NCBI GenBank assembly: GCA_910576555.1
Contig: CAJTIY010000003.1
Coordinates: 62,001 to 126,000, forward strand
From: an uncultured Alistipes sp.
GTDB taxonomy: Bacteria > Bacteroidota > Bacteroidia > Bacteroidales > Rikenellaceae
Length of the DNA stretch: 64,000 nt
Reading direction: 5' to 3'
Under the pieces are notes generated by a model. That model saw nothing but the letters and a program-made list of their open reading frames with translations. It searched no databases and was not told the origin of the DNA. This document shows, piece by piece, positions 34,615 to 43,829 of this stretch (positions are counted from its first letter, which is position 1; every line of letters begins with the position of its first letter). Position numbers and translations under genes: made by a program.

Positions 34615-37386
34615 ATGTCGGAAAAACGAGATAGAATCGATCGCGGAGCGGAGTTCGACGACGCGCTCCCGGCAACGGACGCAGCGGAGGGCGGCGGTGC
34701 GGAGGCTCCGGCCACGGCCGAACCCGCCGCTCCGGCGAAGGCGGGCCGCTACGACCGCCTGACGCAGGAGGAGGGAGGCGTGCGCAAGCTCACGGGCATG
34801 TACCGCAACTGGTTTCTGGATTACGCCTCGTACGTGATCCTCGAGCGCGCCGTGCCCCATGTCGAGGACGGTCTGAAACCCGTCCAGCGCCGCATCCTCC
34901 ACGCCATGAAGTCGGTCGACGACGGACGCTACAATAAGGTGGCCAACATCGTGGGACAGACCATGCAGTACCACCCCCACGGCGACGCCTCGATCAAGGA
35001 CGCGCTGGTGCAGCTCGGACAGAAGGATCTGCTGATCGACTGTCAGGGCAACTGGGGCAACATCCTCACGGGCGACGAGGCCGCCGCGGGCCGTTACATC
35101 GAGGCGCGGCTGTCGAAGTTCGCGCTGGACGTGGTGTTCAACCGCAAGACCACCGAGTGGATGCGTTCCTACGACGGCCGCAACGAGGAGCCGGTGACCC
35201 TTCCGATCAAGTTCCCGCTGCTGCTGGCGCAGGGCTCGGACGGCATCGCCGTGGGCTTGGCCTCGAAGATCCTGCCCCACAACTTCGTGGAGCTCATCAA
35301 CGCCTCGATCGCCCATCTCGAGGGCCGCGACTTCCAGCTCTGGCCCGACTTCCCCACGGGGGGTATGGCCGACGTGAGCCGCTACAACGACGGTCTGCGC
35401 GGCGGTGCGGTGAAGGTCCGTGCGAAGATCTCGAAGATCGACAAGCGGACGCTGGCCATCACCGAGATTCCCTATACCACGACCACCGAGTCGATCAAGG
35501 AGTCGATCGTCAAGGCCAACGACAAGGGCAAGATCAAGATCCGCAAGGTCGACGACAACACGGCCGACAAGGTGGAGATCATCGTGCAGGTGGCCCCCGA
35601 CGAGTCGTCGGACAAGACCATCGACGCGCTCTACGCCTTCACCGACTGCGAGGTGTCGATCTCGCCGAACGCCTGCGTGATCTGGGACGAGAAACCCCAC
35701 TTCCTCGGCGTGAGCGAGATCCTGCGCCGCTCGGCCGACCATACGAAATTCCTGTTGGGCCGCGAGCTGGAGATCCGCCTCGGCGAGCTGCGCGAGGCGT
35801 GGCACGCCGCGTCGCTCGAACGCATCTTCATCGAGAACAAGCTCTACCAGCTCATCGAGGGGTGCCGTACGCGCGAGGAGGCCTACGCCGCCGTCGACAA
35901 GGGGCTCGAACCCTTCAAGAAGCGGCTGCGTCGCGAGGTGACGACGGCCGACGTGCAGAAGCTCACCGAGCTGAAGTTCATCCGCATCTCGCGCTACGAC
36001 TCCGAGCGCGCCGACAACGAGATCCGCCAGATCGAGGCCGACATGGAGGCCACGCAGCACGATCTGGACCACCTGACCGAGTATGCCGTGGCCTACTACG
36101 AACGCATCCGCGAGAAGTACGGCAAGGGCCGCGAGCGGCGTACCGAGCTGCGCGAGTTCGACTCGATCGAGGCGACGAAGGTGGCCGTCACGAACGCCAA
36201 GCTCTACGTCGACCGTGCCGAGGGCTTCTTCGGCATCGGCAAGTCGATGAAGGACGCCGAGTTCGTCTGCGAATGCTCGGACATCGACGACGTGATCGTC
36301 TTCACGAAGGAGGGCCGCTACATCATCACGAAGGTGAGCGACAAAGCCTTCTTCGCCAAGAATATCCTCTATATCGGTGTCTTCAAGCGCAACGACGAGC
36401 GCACGATCTACAACGTGCTCTACCGCGACGGCAAGAACGGCCCGATCATGATGAAGCGCTGCGCGATCAAGGGCATCACGCGCGACAAGGAGTACGACAT
36501 GACGAAGGGCACGCCTAAGAGCGACATTCTCTACATGTCGGTCAACCCTAACGGCGAGGCCGAGGTGCTGAAGGTCTACTTCAAGCCGCGTCCGCGCCTG
36601 AAGAAGGTGATCGTCGACCTCGATTTCTCGACGCTCGCCATCAAGGGTCGCCAAAGTCAGGGCAACCTCTTCTCGCGCTACGGCATCCACAAGATCGTGC
36701 TCAAGGAGCGCGGCACCTCGACGCTCGGCGGGCAGAATATCTGCTTCGACGAGGATGTCCGCCGCCTCAATGCCGACGGCCGCGGACGGCTGCTGGGCGA
36801 GTTCAAGGGCGACGACAAGCTGATCGTCTGGACCTCGAAGAACCAGTATTACATCACGGGCTACGACCTCGGCCAGCACTTCCCCGACGATACGGTGCGG
36901 GTCGGACGCTACGATGCCGAACGGGTCTATGCCGTCTGCTACTACGACTGCGAGCAGGGTTACTACTACATGAAGCGGTTCGCGGCGGAGACGAGCGACC
37001 GCATGCAGTCTTTCCTCGACGAGGAGGGGCAGGCCCGCTTCGTCTGTGTCACGGAGTGCCCGGGTGCCAAGCTGGAGATCGCCTATAAGGGCGCCCATGC
37101 CTCGCGGCCGAACGATCTGGTGGAGGTCGACGACTTCGTGGGCGTCAAGAGCCACCGGGCCAAAGGCAAGCGCCTGACGACCTACGACGTCGCCTCGCTG
37201 CGCTTCATCGAGCCGGAGCTGCCGCCCGAACCCGAACGCTCCGAGGAGCCGGCGGAGGATGCCGCGCCCGAAGCAGCTTCGGCCGAGGGAACGGATCCGT
37301 CGGGCGAGGTGCCTTTCGAGGTCGAACGGGCGCGCGGCGATGCCGGGGAGGAGATCGATACCGAACAGCTCGACCTGTTCGGATAG
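34615..37386 (+). CDS. parC: DNA topoisomerase IV subunit A
   Basis: DNA-breaking subunit of topoisomerase IV. The 923-residue protein begins with about 45 low-complexity Ala/Glu/Pro residues, then the winged-helix domain with YHPHGDASIKDAL (residues 119-131), the active-site Tyr161 in RYIEARLSKF, a coiled-coil region and a C-terminal beta-pinwheel-like domain, ending in an acidic tail. At the position matching GyrA Ser83 it carries Ala125, while Asp129 matches Asp87. It follows parE by 18 bases. The ParC rather than GyrA call rests on the adjacent ParE. Confidence 0.92.
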   Translation: MSEKRDRIDRGAEFDDALPATDAAEGGGAEAPATAEPAAPAKAGRYDRLTQEEGGVRKLTGMYRNWFLDYASYVILERAVPHVEDGLKPVQRRILHAMKSVDDGRYNKVANIVGQTMQYHPHGDASIKDALVQLGQKDLLIDCQGNWGNILTGDEAAAGRYIEARLSKFALDVVFNRKTTEWMRSYDGRNEEPVTLPIKFPLLLAQGSDGIAVGLASKILPHNFVELINASIAHLEGRDFQLWPDFPTGGMADVSRYNDGLRGGAVKVRAKISKIDKRTLAITEIPYTTTTESIKESIVKANDKGKIKIRKVDDNTADKVEIIVQVAPDESSDKTIDALYAFTDCEVSISPNACVIWDEKPHFLGVSEILRRSADHTKFLLGRELEIRLGELREAWHAASLERIFIENKLYQLIEGCRTREEAYAAVDKGLEPFKKRLRREVTTADVQKLTELKFIRISRYDSERADNEIRQIEADMEATQHDLDHLTEYAVAYYERIREKYGKGRERRTELREFDSIEATKVAVTNAKLYVDRAEGFFGIGKSMKDAEFVCECSDIDDVIVFTKEGRYIITKVSDKAFFAKNILYIGVFKRNDERTIYNVLYRDGKNGPIMMKRCAIKGITRDKEYDMTKGTPKSDILYMSVNPNGEAEVLKVYFKPRPRLKKVIVDLDFSTLAIKGRQSQGNLFSRYGIHKIVLKERGTSTLGGQNICFDEDVRRLNADGRGRLLGEFKGDDKLIVWTSKNQYYITGYDLGQHFPDDTVRVGRYDAERVYAVCYYDCEQGYYYMKRFAAETSDRMQSFLDEEGQARFVCVTECPGAKLEIAYKGAHASRPNDLVEVDDFVGVKSHRAKGKRLTTYDVASLRFIEPELPPEPERSEEPAEDAAPEAASAEGTDPSGEVPFEVERARGDAGEEIDTEQLDLFG

Positions 37387-37403
37387 GAACTACGGCGCGG
37401 CAA

Positions 37404-37436
37404 GGCCGTACGGAGCGCCTTCGGCGGCGTACGGCC
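37404..37436 (+). other. Strong hairpin between parC and aroK
   Basis: GGCCGTACG (37404-37412) pairs with CGTACGGCC (37428-37436), enclosing CGCC (37416-37419) paired with GGCG (37423-37426) around TTC. There is no T-run, so it may be an mRNA stability element or a weak terminator. A smaller GGCGCC-TTC-GGCGCC hairpin lies at 38831-38845 after murI. Confidence 0.6.
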
Positions 37437-37466
37437 GTCGCCGGACCGGCGGATGCGGAACAACGC

Positions 37467-38015
37467 ATGAAAACGCTTTTTCTGATCGGTTACATGGGGT
37501 GCGGCAAGAGCACCTTCGCGCGTCGGATCGCCCGGCGGCTCGGGGTGTCGTATGCCGATACCGATGCGCTGGTCGAGGCGCGCGAAGGGGCCTCCGCGGC
37601 CGATATCTTCCGCTACGAGGGCGAAGCCTATTTCCGCGAGGCCGAACGTGCGGTGCTCGACGAGCTGATCGGGGCGGGGGCCGCGGTCGTCTCCACGGGG
37701 GGCGGGCTGCCTTTGTGGAGCGACAACATGGCCCGGATGAATGCCGCGGGGCTGACGGTCTACCTGCGGCGTCCGGCCGAGCAGATCGCGCGTCGCATGA
37801 GCCCCTACGGACGCCGCAAGCGTCCCCGTCTGTGCAACCTCGCCGACGAGGAGCTGGTGCCCTTCATGATGCGCGACATCGCTGCGCGCGAAGCGGTCTA
37901 TGCGCAGGCGCAGCTGACGATCGACTGCGCGGCCGTGTCGGACGATGAGGCGCTGGAGCGGATTCTCGCCGCCCTGCGTCCGACTGCCGACGGACACCGC
38001 AACGGAACCGAATAG
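37467..38015 (+). CDS. aroK: Shikimate kinase
   Basis: Phosphorylates shikimate with ATP in aromatic amino acid synthesis. The 182-residue protein has the P-loop GYMGCGKST at residues 8-16, the shikimate-binding DTDALVE near 31, the substrate Arg in FREAER near 57 and STGGGLPLW near 76; the lid Arg lies in the RRKRPRLC region near 113. Length is normal. It follows parC by 80 bases with a hairpin between and precedes murI by 21 bases. Confidence 0.95.
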   Translation: MKTLFLIGYMGCGKSTFARRIARRLGVSYADTDALVEAREGASAADIFRYEGEAYFREAERAVLDELIGAGAAVVSTGGGLPLWSDNMARMNAAGLTVYLRRPAEQIARRMSPYGRRKRPRLCNLADEELVPFMMRDIAAREAVYAQAQLTIDCAAVSDDEALERILAALRPTADGHRNGTE

Positions 38016-38036
38016 GAACGTAACGACTTTTTTGTT

Positions 38037-38810
38037 TTGAACGATGCACCCATAGGTATCTACGACTCCGGTCTCGGCGGACTCACGGTCTGGCGGGAGG
38101 TGCGGCGCGCCCTGCCCGGCGAATCGCTCGTCTACCTCGGCGACGGCAAGAACTGCCCCTACGGCTCGCGTCCCCGCGAGGAGGTGGCGCGTCTGGCCCG
38201 CGAGGCGGTCGGTACGCTCGTCGATGCGGGGTGCAAACTGGTGGTCGTGGCCTGCAACACCGCGACGGCCGCCGCGATCGATTCGCTGCGCGAAGAGTTC
38301 GCACCGCTGCCGATCGTCGGCATGGAGCCTGCCGTGAAACCCGCCTGTCTGGCGACCCGCAGCGGGGTGGTGGGGGTACTGGCCACGGAGCGGAGCCTCG
38401 ACGGCGATCTGTTCCGGCGCACGGCCGCGCGTTACGGTAGCGGCATCGAGGTGGTGACGGCTCCCGGCCGGGGCTTCGTCGAACTGGTCGAGTCCGACCG
38501 CGAGGATACGCCCGAGGCCGAGCGGACCGTGCGGAGCGCCGTGGCGGAGATGCTCGACCGGGGTGCCGACCAGATCGTGCTGGGCTGTACGCACTATCCG
38601 TTTCTCATCCCCGTGCTGGAGCGGGTCGTCGCGGGACGCGACGTGAGCATCGTCGATCCGTCGCCCGCCGTCGCCCGCCGCGTCGTGCAGCTGCTCGACG
38701 AGGGCGGCTTTCGTGCCGCGCCGGGGCGGAAGCCCTCCTATGTCTTTTGCACCTTCGCCAACGAGGCCTACCGTCGTCGGCTCGAACTCAAGGCTTTCGG
38801 CACCGAGTGA
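38037..38810 (+). CDS. murI: Glutamate racemase with TTG start
   Basis: Makes D-glutamate for peptidoglycan from L-glutamate, using two cysteines as acid and base. The 257-residue protein shows IGIYDSGLGGLTV near residue 6, YLGDGKNCPYG near 32, the first catalytic Cys in VVACNTATA near 71, and the second in LGCTHYPFL near 182. The frame has no ATG before these motifs and an in-frame TAG eight codons upstream of the TTG at 38037, so TTG is the only reasonable initiator; the ATG at 38044 is out of frame. Confidence 0.93.
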   Translation: MNDAPIGIYDSGLGGLTVWREVRRALPGESLVYLGDGKNCPYGSRPREEVARLAREAVGTLVDAGCKLVVVACNTATAAAIDSLREEFAPLPIVGMEPAVKPACLATRSGVVGVLATERSLDGDLFRRTAARYGSGIEVVTAPGRGFVELVESDREDTPEAERTVRSAVAEMLDRGADQIVLGCTHYPFLIPVLERVVAGRDVSIVDPSPAVARRVVQLLDEGGFRAAPGRKPSYVFCTFANEAYRRRLELKAFGTE

Positions 38811-38865
38811 CGTTCCGCGCCGCCGTTTTTGGCGCCTTCGGCGCCGTAATCTTGGAAAAAATGCG

Positions 38866-38873
38866 TATCTTCG
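38866..38873 (+). promoter_or_regulatory. Possible promoter -7 box for ftsK
   Basis: TATCTTCG differs from TAnnTTTG at one position and lies 23 bases before the ftsK start. No clear -33 element is seen. Confidence 0.4.
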
Positions 38874-38896
38874 CTCGATAAATCGAGCGTAAGCAA

Positions 38897-41815
38897 ATGG
38901 CATCCCGAAATAGTTCATCCGACGCACGAGCCAACGTGCAGCGTTCCAACCGCGACAGCGCCCGCTGGGTGGCGGGTCTCGTCGTGCTGCTGGGGGGCGT
39001 GTTCGCCGCGGCCGCGGTCGTCTTCTCGTTTTTCACGTGGAAATCCGATCAGAGCGTGCTGCAGGGTTACACCGACGAGCAGCGCGAACTGCTCGGCCTC
39101 GCGGTCGAAAACCTCTGCGGTCCGCTGGGCACGCGCATCGGCGAGGCACTGGTGGGCCGTTCGTTCGGCGTCTTCGGCGTGCTGATTCCCGTGATGCTGA
39201 TTCTGATCGGTGTGCGGATCATCCGGCAGCAGCCGTTGCGGTTCAACCGGTCGATCCTTCCGCTGCTGCTGGTCGCGATCCTCGGTTCGCTCACGCTCGG
39301 ATGCCTCTTCGGCGACCGGTGGTGCTTCTGCTCGAGCGGCGGCTGGGGCGGTGCTTTCGGCGCCGAGATCGCCAGCCTGTGGACCATCGACCTGCCCGTG
39401 CCCCACGTCGGGGCGCTGCCGCGCCTGATCGGCTCGGTGGGCACCTTGCTGCTGCTAGCGGGCGGCTGGATCCTCACGGGCGTCTATATCAACCGCAGCT
39501 TCATCGACCGGGTCAACCATGCCGGCAATGCGGTGGTCGACCGCAGCGGTCGGATCTTCGGCGTCGTGCGGCGCAAGGTCGCTCCGCATGGGGTCGACGA
39601 TGCGGAGCTGCCCGCCGACGAGGAGTTCGTCGGAGAGCCCGACGCGGAAGCCGGTGTCGCCGAAGCTGCCGGGGAGGCCGACGAGGTCGTGCCGGAGGAG
39701 ACGGCGCCCGTCCGGGAGCCGCAGCCGGCGGATGTTCCGACCTCCGGTCGCGAGTCCGTGCAGGAGGATGCCGCCGACGAGAATCCTTTCCTCGATTTCG
39801 ACGAGGAGCGGACCGTCGTTCGCGGCGGTGCTGCGGAGGACGACGTCTTCGTCGAGGTCGACCTCGACGAGGACCGATCGGCTGAGCGCGTGGTGATGGG
39901 CGCTGGGGGACTGGTCGTGCTGGAGCGCTCTGCGCGACGCACGGAGCCCGCGTCGGACGGACCCTTTACGGAACTTACGCTGGAGGGTGCTCCGTCGGCA
40001 TCCGGAAGCGCAGCCGAATCGACTGCCGAATCGACTGTCGGGGCGGATGCGCGGATGCGCGGACACCACGATCGTGTCGAATCCGACGACGAACCCTTCA
40101 CCGAAATTCCGCTCGTGGCCCGAAGACCCGAAACCGAGTCCCATGCGCCCGTCGCGGGCGATACGCCGGCCGAGGGGCTGCCCGAGGCTGCCGAACGCGG
40201 CGATGCGGACGCAGCCCTGGAGCCGGAAGGGGTGGTGGTGACGGTCGAGGCGCACGAGGCGCGCATGGTCGACGAAGGTTCGATCACGACCGAGAGCTAC
40301 GATCCGCTCAAGGACCTCGTCAACTACCGCAAGCCCCCCGTCTCGCTGCTCGAGGACTATTTCTCCGATTCGGAGGTGAGCGACGAGGAGATTTTCGAGA
40401 ATAAGTCCCGGATCGAAGAGACGCTCAAGAACTTCGGCATCCCCATCCAGCGCATCAAGGCCACGGTGGGTCCCACGGTGACGCTCTACGAGATCGTGCA
40501 GGCGCAGGGCATCAAGATTTCGAAGGTGCAGGGATTGGAAAACGACATAGCCCAGAGCCTCAAGGCGCTGGGTATCCGCATCATCGCGCCGATCCCCGGC
40601 AAGGGCACGATCGGCATCGAGGTGCCCAACCGCGACAAGCAGGTGGTGTCGATGTACTCCTCCGTGCGGTCGCTGCGTTTTCAGGAGTCGAAGGCCGAGC
40701 TGCCCGTGGTGATCGGCCGTACGATCCAGAACGAAAACTACGTCTTCGACCTCGCGAAGATGCCCCACCTGCTGGTGGCGGGCGCCACGGGTCAGGGCAA
40801 GTCGGTGGGACTCAATGCCATCATCACCTCGCTGCTCTACCGCAAGCACCCTGCGCAGCTCAAGTTCGTGATGATCGACCCCAAGATGGTCGAATTCTCG
40901 CTCTACGGCAAGCTCGAACGCCACTTCCTCGCCAAGATGGAGTCGGAGGAGAAGGCGATCATCACCGATCCGATGAAGGCCGTCTACACGCTCAATGCGC
41001 TCTGCACGGAGATGGACAACCGACTGGAACTCTGCAGCGAGGCGGGGGCGCGCAACATCGTGGAGTACAACGAGAAGTTCACGGCCCGGCGGCTCAACCC
41101 GCAGAAGGGCCACCGCTACCTGCCCTACATCGTGGTGGTGGTCGACGAGTTCGCCGACCTGATCATGATGGCGCGCGAGGTCGAACGGCCCGTCATGCGT
41201 CTGGCGCAGAAGGCCCGTGCGGTGGGCATCCACTTGATCATCGCCACGCAGCGTCCCGACGTGAAGGTCATCACGGGCGGCATCAAGGCCAACTTCCCGG
41301 CCCGCATCGCCTTCCGCGTGATGCAGATGATCGACTCGCGTACGATCATCGACCAGCCCGGCGCCAACCAGCTCATCGGCCGCGGCGACATGCTCTTCTC
41401 GAAGGACGGCGAGCTGACGCGCATCCAGTGCGCGCTCGTCGAGACGAAGGAGGTCGAACGCATTGTCGAGCACATCGCCGGGCAACAGTCCTATACGGCG
41501 GCCTATCCGCTGCCCGACTATACGCCCGAGGGCGGCGAGGGTGCGGCGATGGGCAGCGGCGACGAGTCGTCGGCTCCGGTGCGTTACGACACGCTCTTCG
41601 CCGAGATCGCCCGCGATGCGGTGCAGAACGGCCAGATTTCGACCTCGATGATCCAGCGCAACTACGAGGTGGGCTTCAACCGTGCCGGACGCATCATGCT
41701 CCAACTCGAACGGGCCGGCATCGTCGGCCGTCAGCAGGGGGCCAAGCCGCGCGACATCCTTTTCCACGATGCGCAGTCGCTGGAGGCGAAGCTGCAGGAT
41801 CTGGGGATTTTCTGA
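38897..41815 (+). CDS. ftsK: DNA translocase FtsK
   Basis: Septum-located motor that pumps chromosomal DNA during division. The 972-residue protein has four N-terminal membrane helices (roughly residues 15-40, 80-105, 115-140, 175-200), a long acidic, low-complexity linker from about 225 to 465, then the motor with Walker A GATGQGKSVGLN near 629, Walker B VVVVDEFADLIM near 751 and a C-terminal gamma winged-helix domain (RNYEVGFNRAGRIMLQ near 920). The 240-residue linker is longer than needed for SpoIIIE and its composition differs from the conserved motor. Confidence 0.95.
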   Translation: MASRNSSSDARANVQRSNRDSARWVAGLVVLLGGVFAAAAVVFSFFTWKSDQSVLQGYTDEQRELLGLAVENLCGPLGTRIGEALVGRSFGVFGVLIPVMLILIGVRIIRQQPLRFNRSILPLLLVAILGSLTLGCLFGDRWCFCSSGGWGGAFGAEIASLWTIDLPVPHVGALPRLIGSVGTLLLLAGGWILTGVYINRSFIDRVNHAGNAVVDRSGRIFGVVRRKVAPHGVDDAELPADEEFVGEPDAEAGVAEAAGEADEVVPEETAPVREPQPADVPTSGRESVQEDAADENPFLDFDEERTVVRGGAAEDDVFVEVDLDEDRSAERVVMGAGGLVVLERSARRTEPASDGPFTELTLEGAPSASGSAAESTAESTVGADARMRGHHDRVESDDEPFTEIPLVARRPETESHAPVAGDTPAEGLPEAAERGDADAALEPEGVVVTVEAHEARMVDEGSITTESYDPLKDLVNYRKPPVSLLEDYFSDSEVSDEEIFENKSRIEETLKNFGIPIQRIKATVGPTVTLYEIVQAQGIKISKVQGLENDIAQSLKALGIRIIAPIPGKGTIGIEVPNRDKQVVSMYSSVRSLRFQESKAELPVVIGRTIQNENYVFDLAKMPHLLVAGATGQGKSVGLNAIITSLLYRKHPAQLKFVMIDPKMVEFSLYGKLERHFLAKMESEEKAIITDPMKAVYTLNALCTEMDNRLELCSEAGARNIVEYNEKFTARRLNPQKGHRYLPYIVVVVDEFADLIMMAREVERPVMRLAQKARAVGIHLIIATQRPDVKVITGGIKANFPARIAFRVMQMIDSRTIIDQPGANQLIGRGDMLFSKDGELTRIQCALVETKEVERIVEHIAGQQSYTAAYPLPDYTPEGGEGAAMGSGDESSAPVRYDTLFAEIARDAVQNGQISTSMIQRNYEVGFNRAGRIMLQLERAGIVGRQQGAKPRDILFHDAQSLEAKLQDLGIF

Positions 41816-41866
41816 TCCGAAGCCGCCCCCGGACCGATACTTTTTGCAACCGAAAAACTACCCGAT

Positions 41867-42469
41867 ATGAAACGACTGCTCTTTTTGTCGGCGCTCGTTG
41901 CGGCCGTACCGGCGTTCGCTGCCGGCGATCGCGCCGCGGCGATCGTGGGGCGCGTGGCGGAGGAGTTCCGCGCGATGGGAAATTACGTGGTGACGTTCGC
42001 CGTCGAGACGGGCGGGCAGACGGTCGAGGGGCGCTATGCCGTCGACGGCGACCGTTACTACCTCGCCGTGGGCGATGCCGAGGTGTTCGCCGACGGCGCG
42101 ACCCGACGCGAGGTCGACAACCGCCGCCGCGAGGTGACGATCCTGCCGACGGACACGACCAGTCGCAATATCCTCGACAATCCGGTGCGGGTCTTCGAGT
42201 CGCTCGGAACGGCCTACCGGGCCGAACTGCTCGGCGAGGGTGACGAGCGGGCTGCGGTGCGGCTCGTGCCGACGGGGGCGGGCGGCGAGGCGTTCGGTGC
42301 CGTGACGGTCGAGGTCTTGCTCCGCACGGGACGTCCCCTGCAGCTGGTCTACGACTACGACGGCGAGCGGGTGGCGATTCTGTTCCGTGCGATCGCGGCC
42401 GGCGACGGTGCGTTACCGCGTTTCGATGCGAAACGCTACGAAGGATACGAATTCATCGATTTCAGATAG
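41867..42469 (+). CDS. LolA-like outer-membrane lipoprotein carrier
   Basis: A 200-residue periplasmic protein with a signal peptide (residues 1-18) and the LolA-type beta-rich fold: an opening helix (AAAIVGRVAEEFRAMGNYVVTF), then strands such as TVEGRYAVDGDRYYLAVGDAEVF and a closing YDYDGERVAILF. LolA ferries lipoproteins from LolCDE to the outer membrane. Bacteroidota often place it directly after ftsK, as here (51 bases). A T-rich TACTTTTTG at 41838-41846 might be a weak internal promoter. The lolD-like gene at 5.6 kb is a possible functional partner. Confidence 0.8.
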   Translation: MKRLLFLSALVAAVPAFAAGDRAAAIVGRVAEEFRAMGNYVVTFAVETGGQTVEGRYAVDGDRYYLAVGDAEVFADGATRREVDNRRREVTILPTDTTSRNILDNPVRVFESLGTAYRAELLGEGDERAAVRLVPTGAGGEAFGAVTVEVLLRTGRPLQLVYDYDGERVAILFRAIAAGDGALPRFDAKRYEGYEFIDFR

Positions 42470-42537
42470 CGGTCGCAACGCTTCCGGCCACCGCGTCCGC
42501 CGCAGATGCGCCGCGGTCGCGCGTCCCCTGCCGGGCG

Positions 42538-42554
42538 GGCCCGGTTTCCGGGCT
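42538..42554. terminator. Weak terminator-like hairpin between convergent genes
   Basis: GGCCCGG (42538-42544) pairs with CCGGGCT (42548-42554), the outermost pair being G-T, around TTT, followed by CTTTCC on the plus strand. It separates the LolA-like gene from the formate/nitrite-family gene. Confidence 0.35.
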
Positions 42555-42563
42555 CTTTCCCGA

Positions 42564-43343
42564 TCACTTCCGCCACAGATAGGCGTGCGCCATGCCGACG
42601 AACAGCGCGCCGCCCGCGATGTTGCCCAGCGTGGCGGGCAGCAGGTTGTCGGCCAGCAGCTGCGTCGTCGTGACCTCGGCACCGAGCATCATGCCGAGCG
42701 GTATGAAGAACATGTTGGCGATGCAGTGTTCGTATCCCATCGCTACGAAGGCCGCGACCGGCAGAAACAGCCCCGCGATGCGTCCGGGCGTCTCCGTGGC
42801 GCAGAGCCCGAGCCATACGGCGAGGCATACCAGCCAGTTGGCCCCTATGCCGCGCAGAAAGACCGTCGTCCACGGCAGCGAGACCTTCGTGCGGGCGATG
42901 TTGCAGGCTGCCTCGCGCCAGAGGTCGGCGGCGAGCAGGTCGGGCAGCGCCACCAGAAAGTAGGCGAAGAAGAGCGCCCCTGCGAAATTTCCCGCATAGA
43001 CCAATCCCCAGTTTCGGAATACCTGCTTCCAGCCGTAGCTTCCTTCGAGCGCTCCCGGCACGAGCACGGCGTTGTTGCCCGTGAAGAGTTCGGCCCCGGT
43101 GAAGACCACCAGCACGAGCCCCAGCGGGAAGACCGCGCCCGAGAGCAGCCGCTGCACGCCCGGCGCGTGGGCCGCCTCGGGAAATCCGAAGCCGATCATG
43201 ATCGACAGCAGTCCGCCCATCGCGATGAAGGTCCCGGCCATGAAGGCCAGCAGCAGGGTTTTCGGCAGGGGGAGACGCAACTTGTTCGCGGCGGATTGCC
43301 GCATCGCTTCGAGCGTTTCGCGGGGCGTGTTGATTCGGGTCAT
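42564..43343 (-). CDS. Formate/nitrite transporter (FNT) family channel
   Basis: A 259-residue inner-membrane channel of the FocA/NirC family with six helices. Typical segments are LLAFMAGTFIAMGGLLSI near residue 30, GAELFTGNNAVLVPGAL near 85 (the first broken-helix signature), GIGANWLVCLAVWLG near 165 and GYEHCIANMFFIPLGM near 203, where the conserved His faces the pore. It could carry formate, acetate, nitrite or hydrosulfide. The frame extends to 43373, but the promoter lies there, so ATG at 43343 is chosen. Confidence 0.92.
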   Translation of the reverse strand: MTRINTPRETLEAMRQSAANKLRLPLPKTLLLAFMAGTFIAMGGLLSIMIGFGFPEAAHAPGVQRLLSGAVFPLGLVLVVFTGAELFTGNNAVLVPGALEGSYGWKQVFRNWGLVYAGNFAGALFFAYFLVALPDLLAADLWREAACNIARTKVSLPWTTVFLRGIGANWLVCLAVWLGLCATETPGRIAGLFLPVAAFVAMGYEHCIANMFFIPLGMMLGAEVTTTQLLADNLLPATLGNIAGGALFVGMAHAYLWRK

Positions 43344-43359
43344 GGAGCTGAAATAAATA

Positions 43360-43367
43360 CAAAGGTA
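43360..43367 (-). promoter_or_regulatory. Promoter -7 box for the FNT channel gene
   Basis: The minus strand reads TACCTTTG, a match to TAnnTTTG, 16 bases upstream of the start codon. Confidence 0.6.
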
Positions 43368-43759
43368 ATACATCTTTTCCTATTTCGGTCCGTTCGCGCC
43401 GCAAAAGGGTTTTTACGATTGTCGCGGTGAGGCGGCCCCTGCACGATCCGGCCGTGCGGATGCCGCCTCTTTCCGCACAGGCCGCGATGCGGGGCCCGTA
43501 TCGAACCCTGCCGCTCCGGCATATCCTTTGTACGGCGCTCGGAAGGATCGTCGATGGTTCGGGGATGTCTCTGCCGGCGTCGTTCGGCGACATGCGCCGA
43601 AGGGAAGCCGGAAATAGCCCCGCGAGCCGATCTTAAATATTTTATTATCTGCGTCGTATCTGTTTCGTGCTTATCTTTTCGGCTTATACTGTATATTTTA
43701 AGTATGATTATGATAAAAAATATAATTCTTAATTCATTGTATATTAATGTTATACGTGA

Positions 43760-43768
43760 GGGGGGGGG
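43760..43768 (+). repeat. Run of nine G upstream of the pilus promoter
   Basis: A homopolymer of nine G in an otherwise AT-rich stretch, 30 bases upstream of the -33 element of the pilus operon promoter. Runs of this length are prone to slipped-strand changes. Confidence 0.9.
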
Positions 43769-43798
43769 TAAATGCTGTAGAAAAATCGAGAAAAAATC

Positions 43799-43829
43799 TT
43801 GACCGTATAATGTAAATATTGTACTTTCG
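43799..43829 (+). promoter_or_regulatory. Promoter of the pilus operon
   Basis: TTG at 43799-43801 and TACTTTCG at 43822-43829 are 20 bases apart; the second differs from TAnnTTTG at one base. The first gene starts 77 bases downstream, leaving a leader of about 70 bases. Confidence 0.6.

Noticed and set aside
38044..38046. ATG near the murI start
   Set aside because: It is out of frame with the conserved glutamate racemase N-terminus.
42387..43430. Long plus-strand frame after the LolA-like gene
   Set aside because: It runs antisense to the formate/nitrite-family channel, whose helices and signature motifs are clear on the minus strand.
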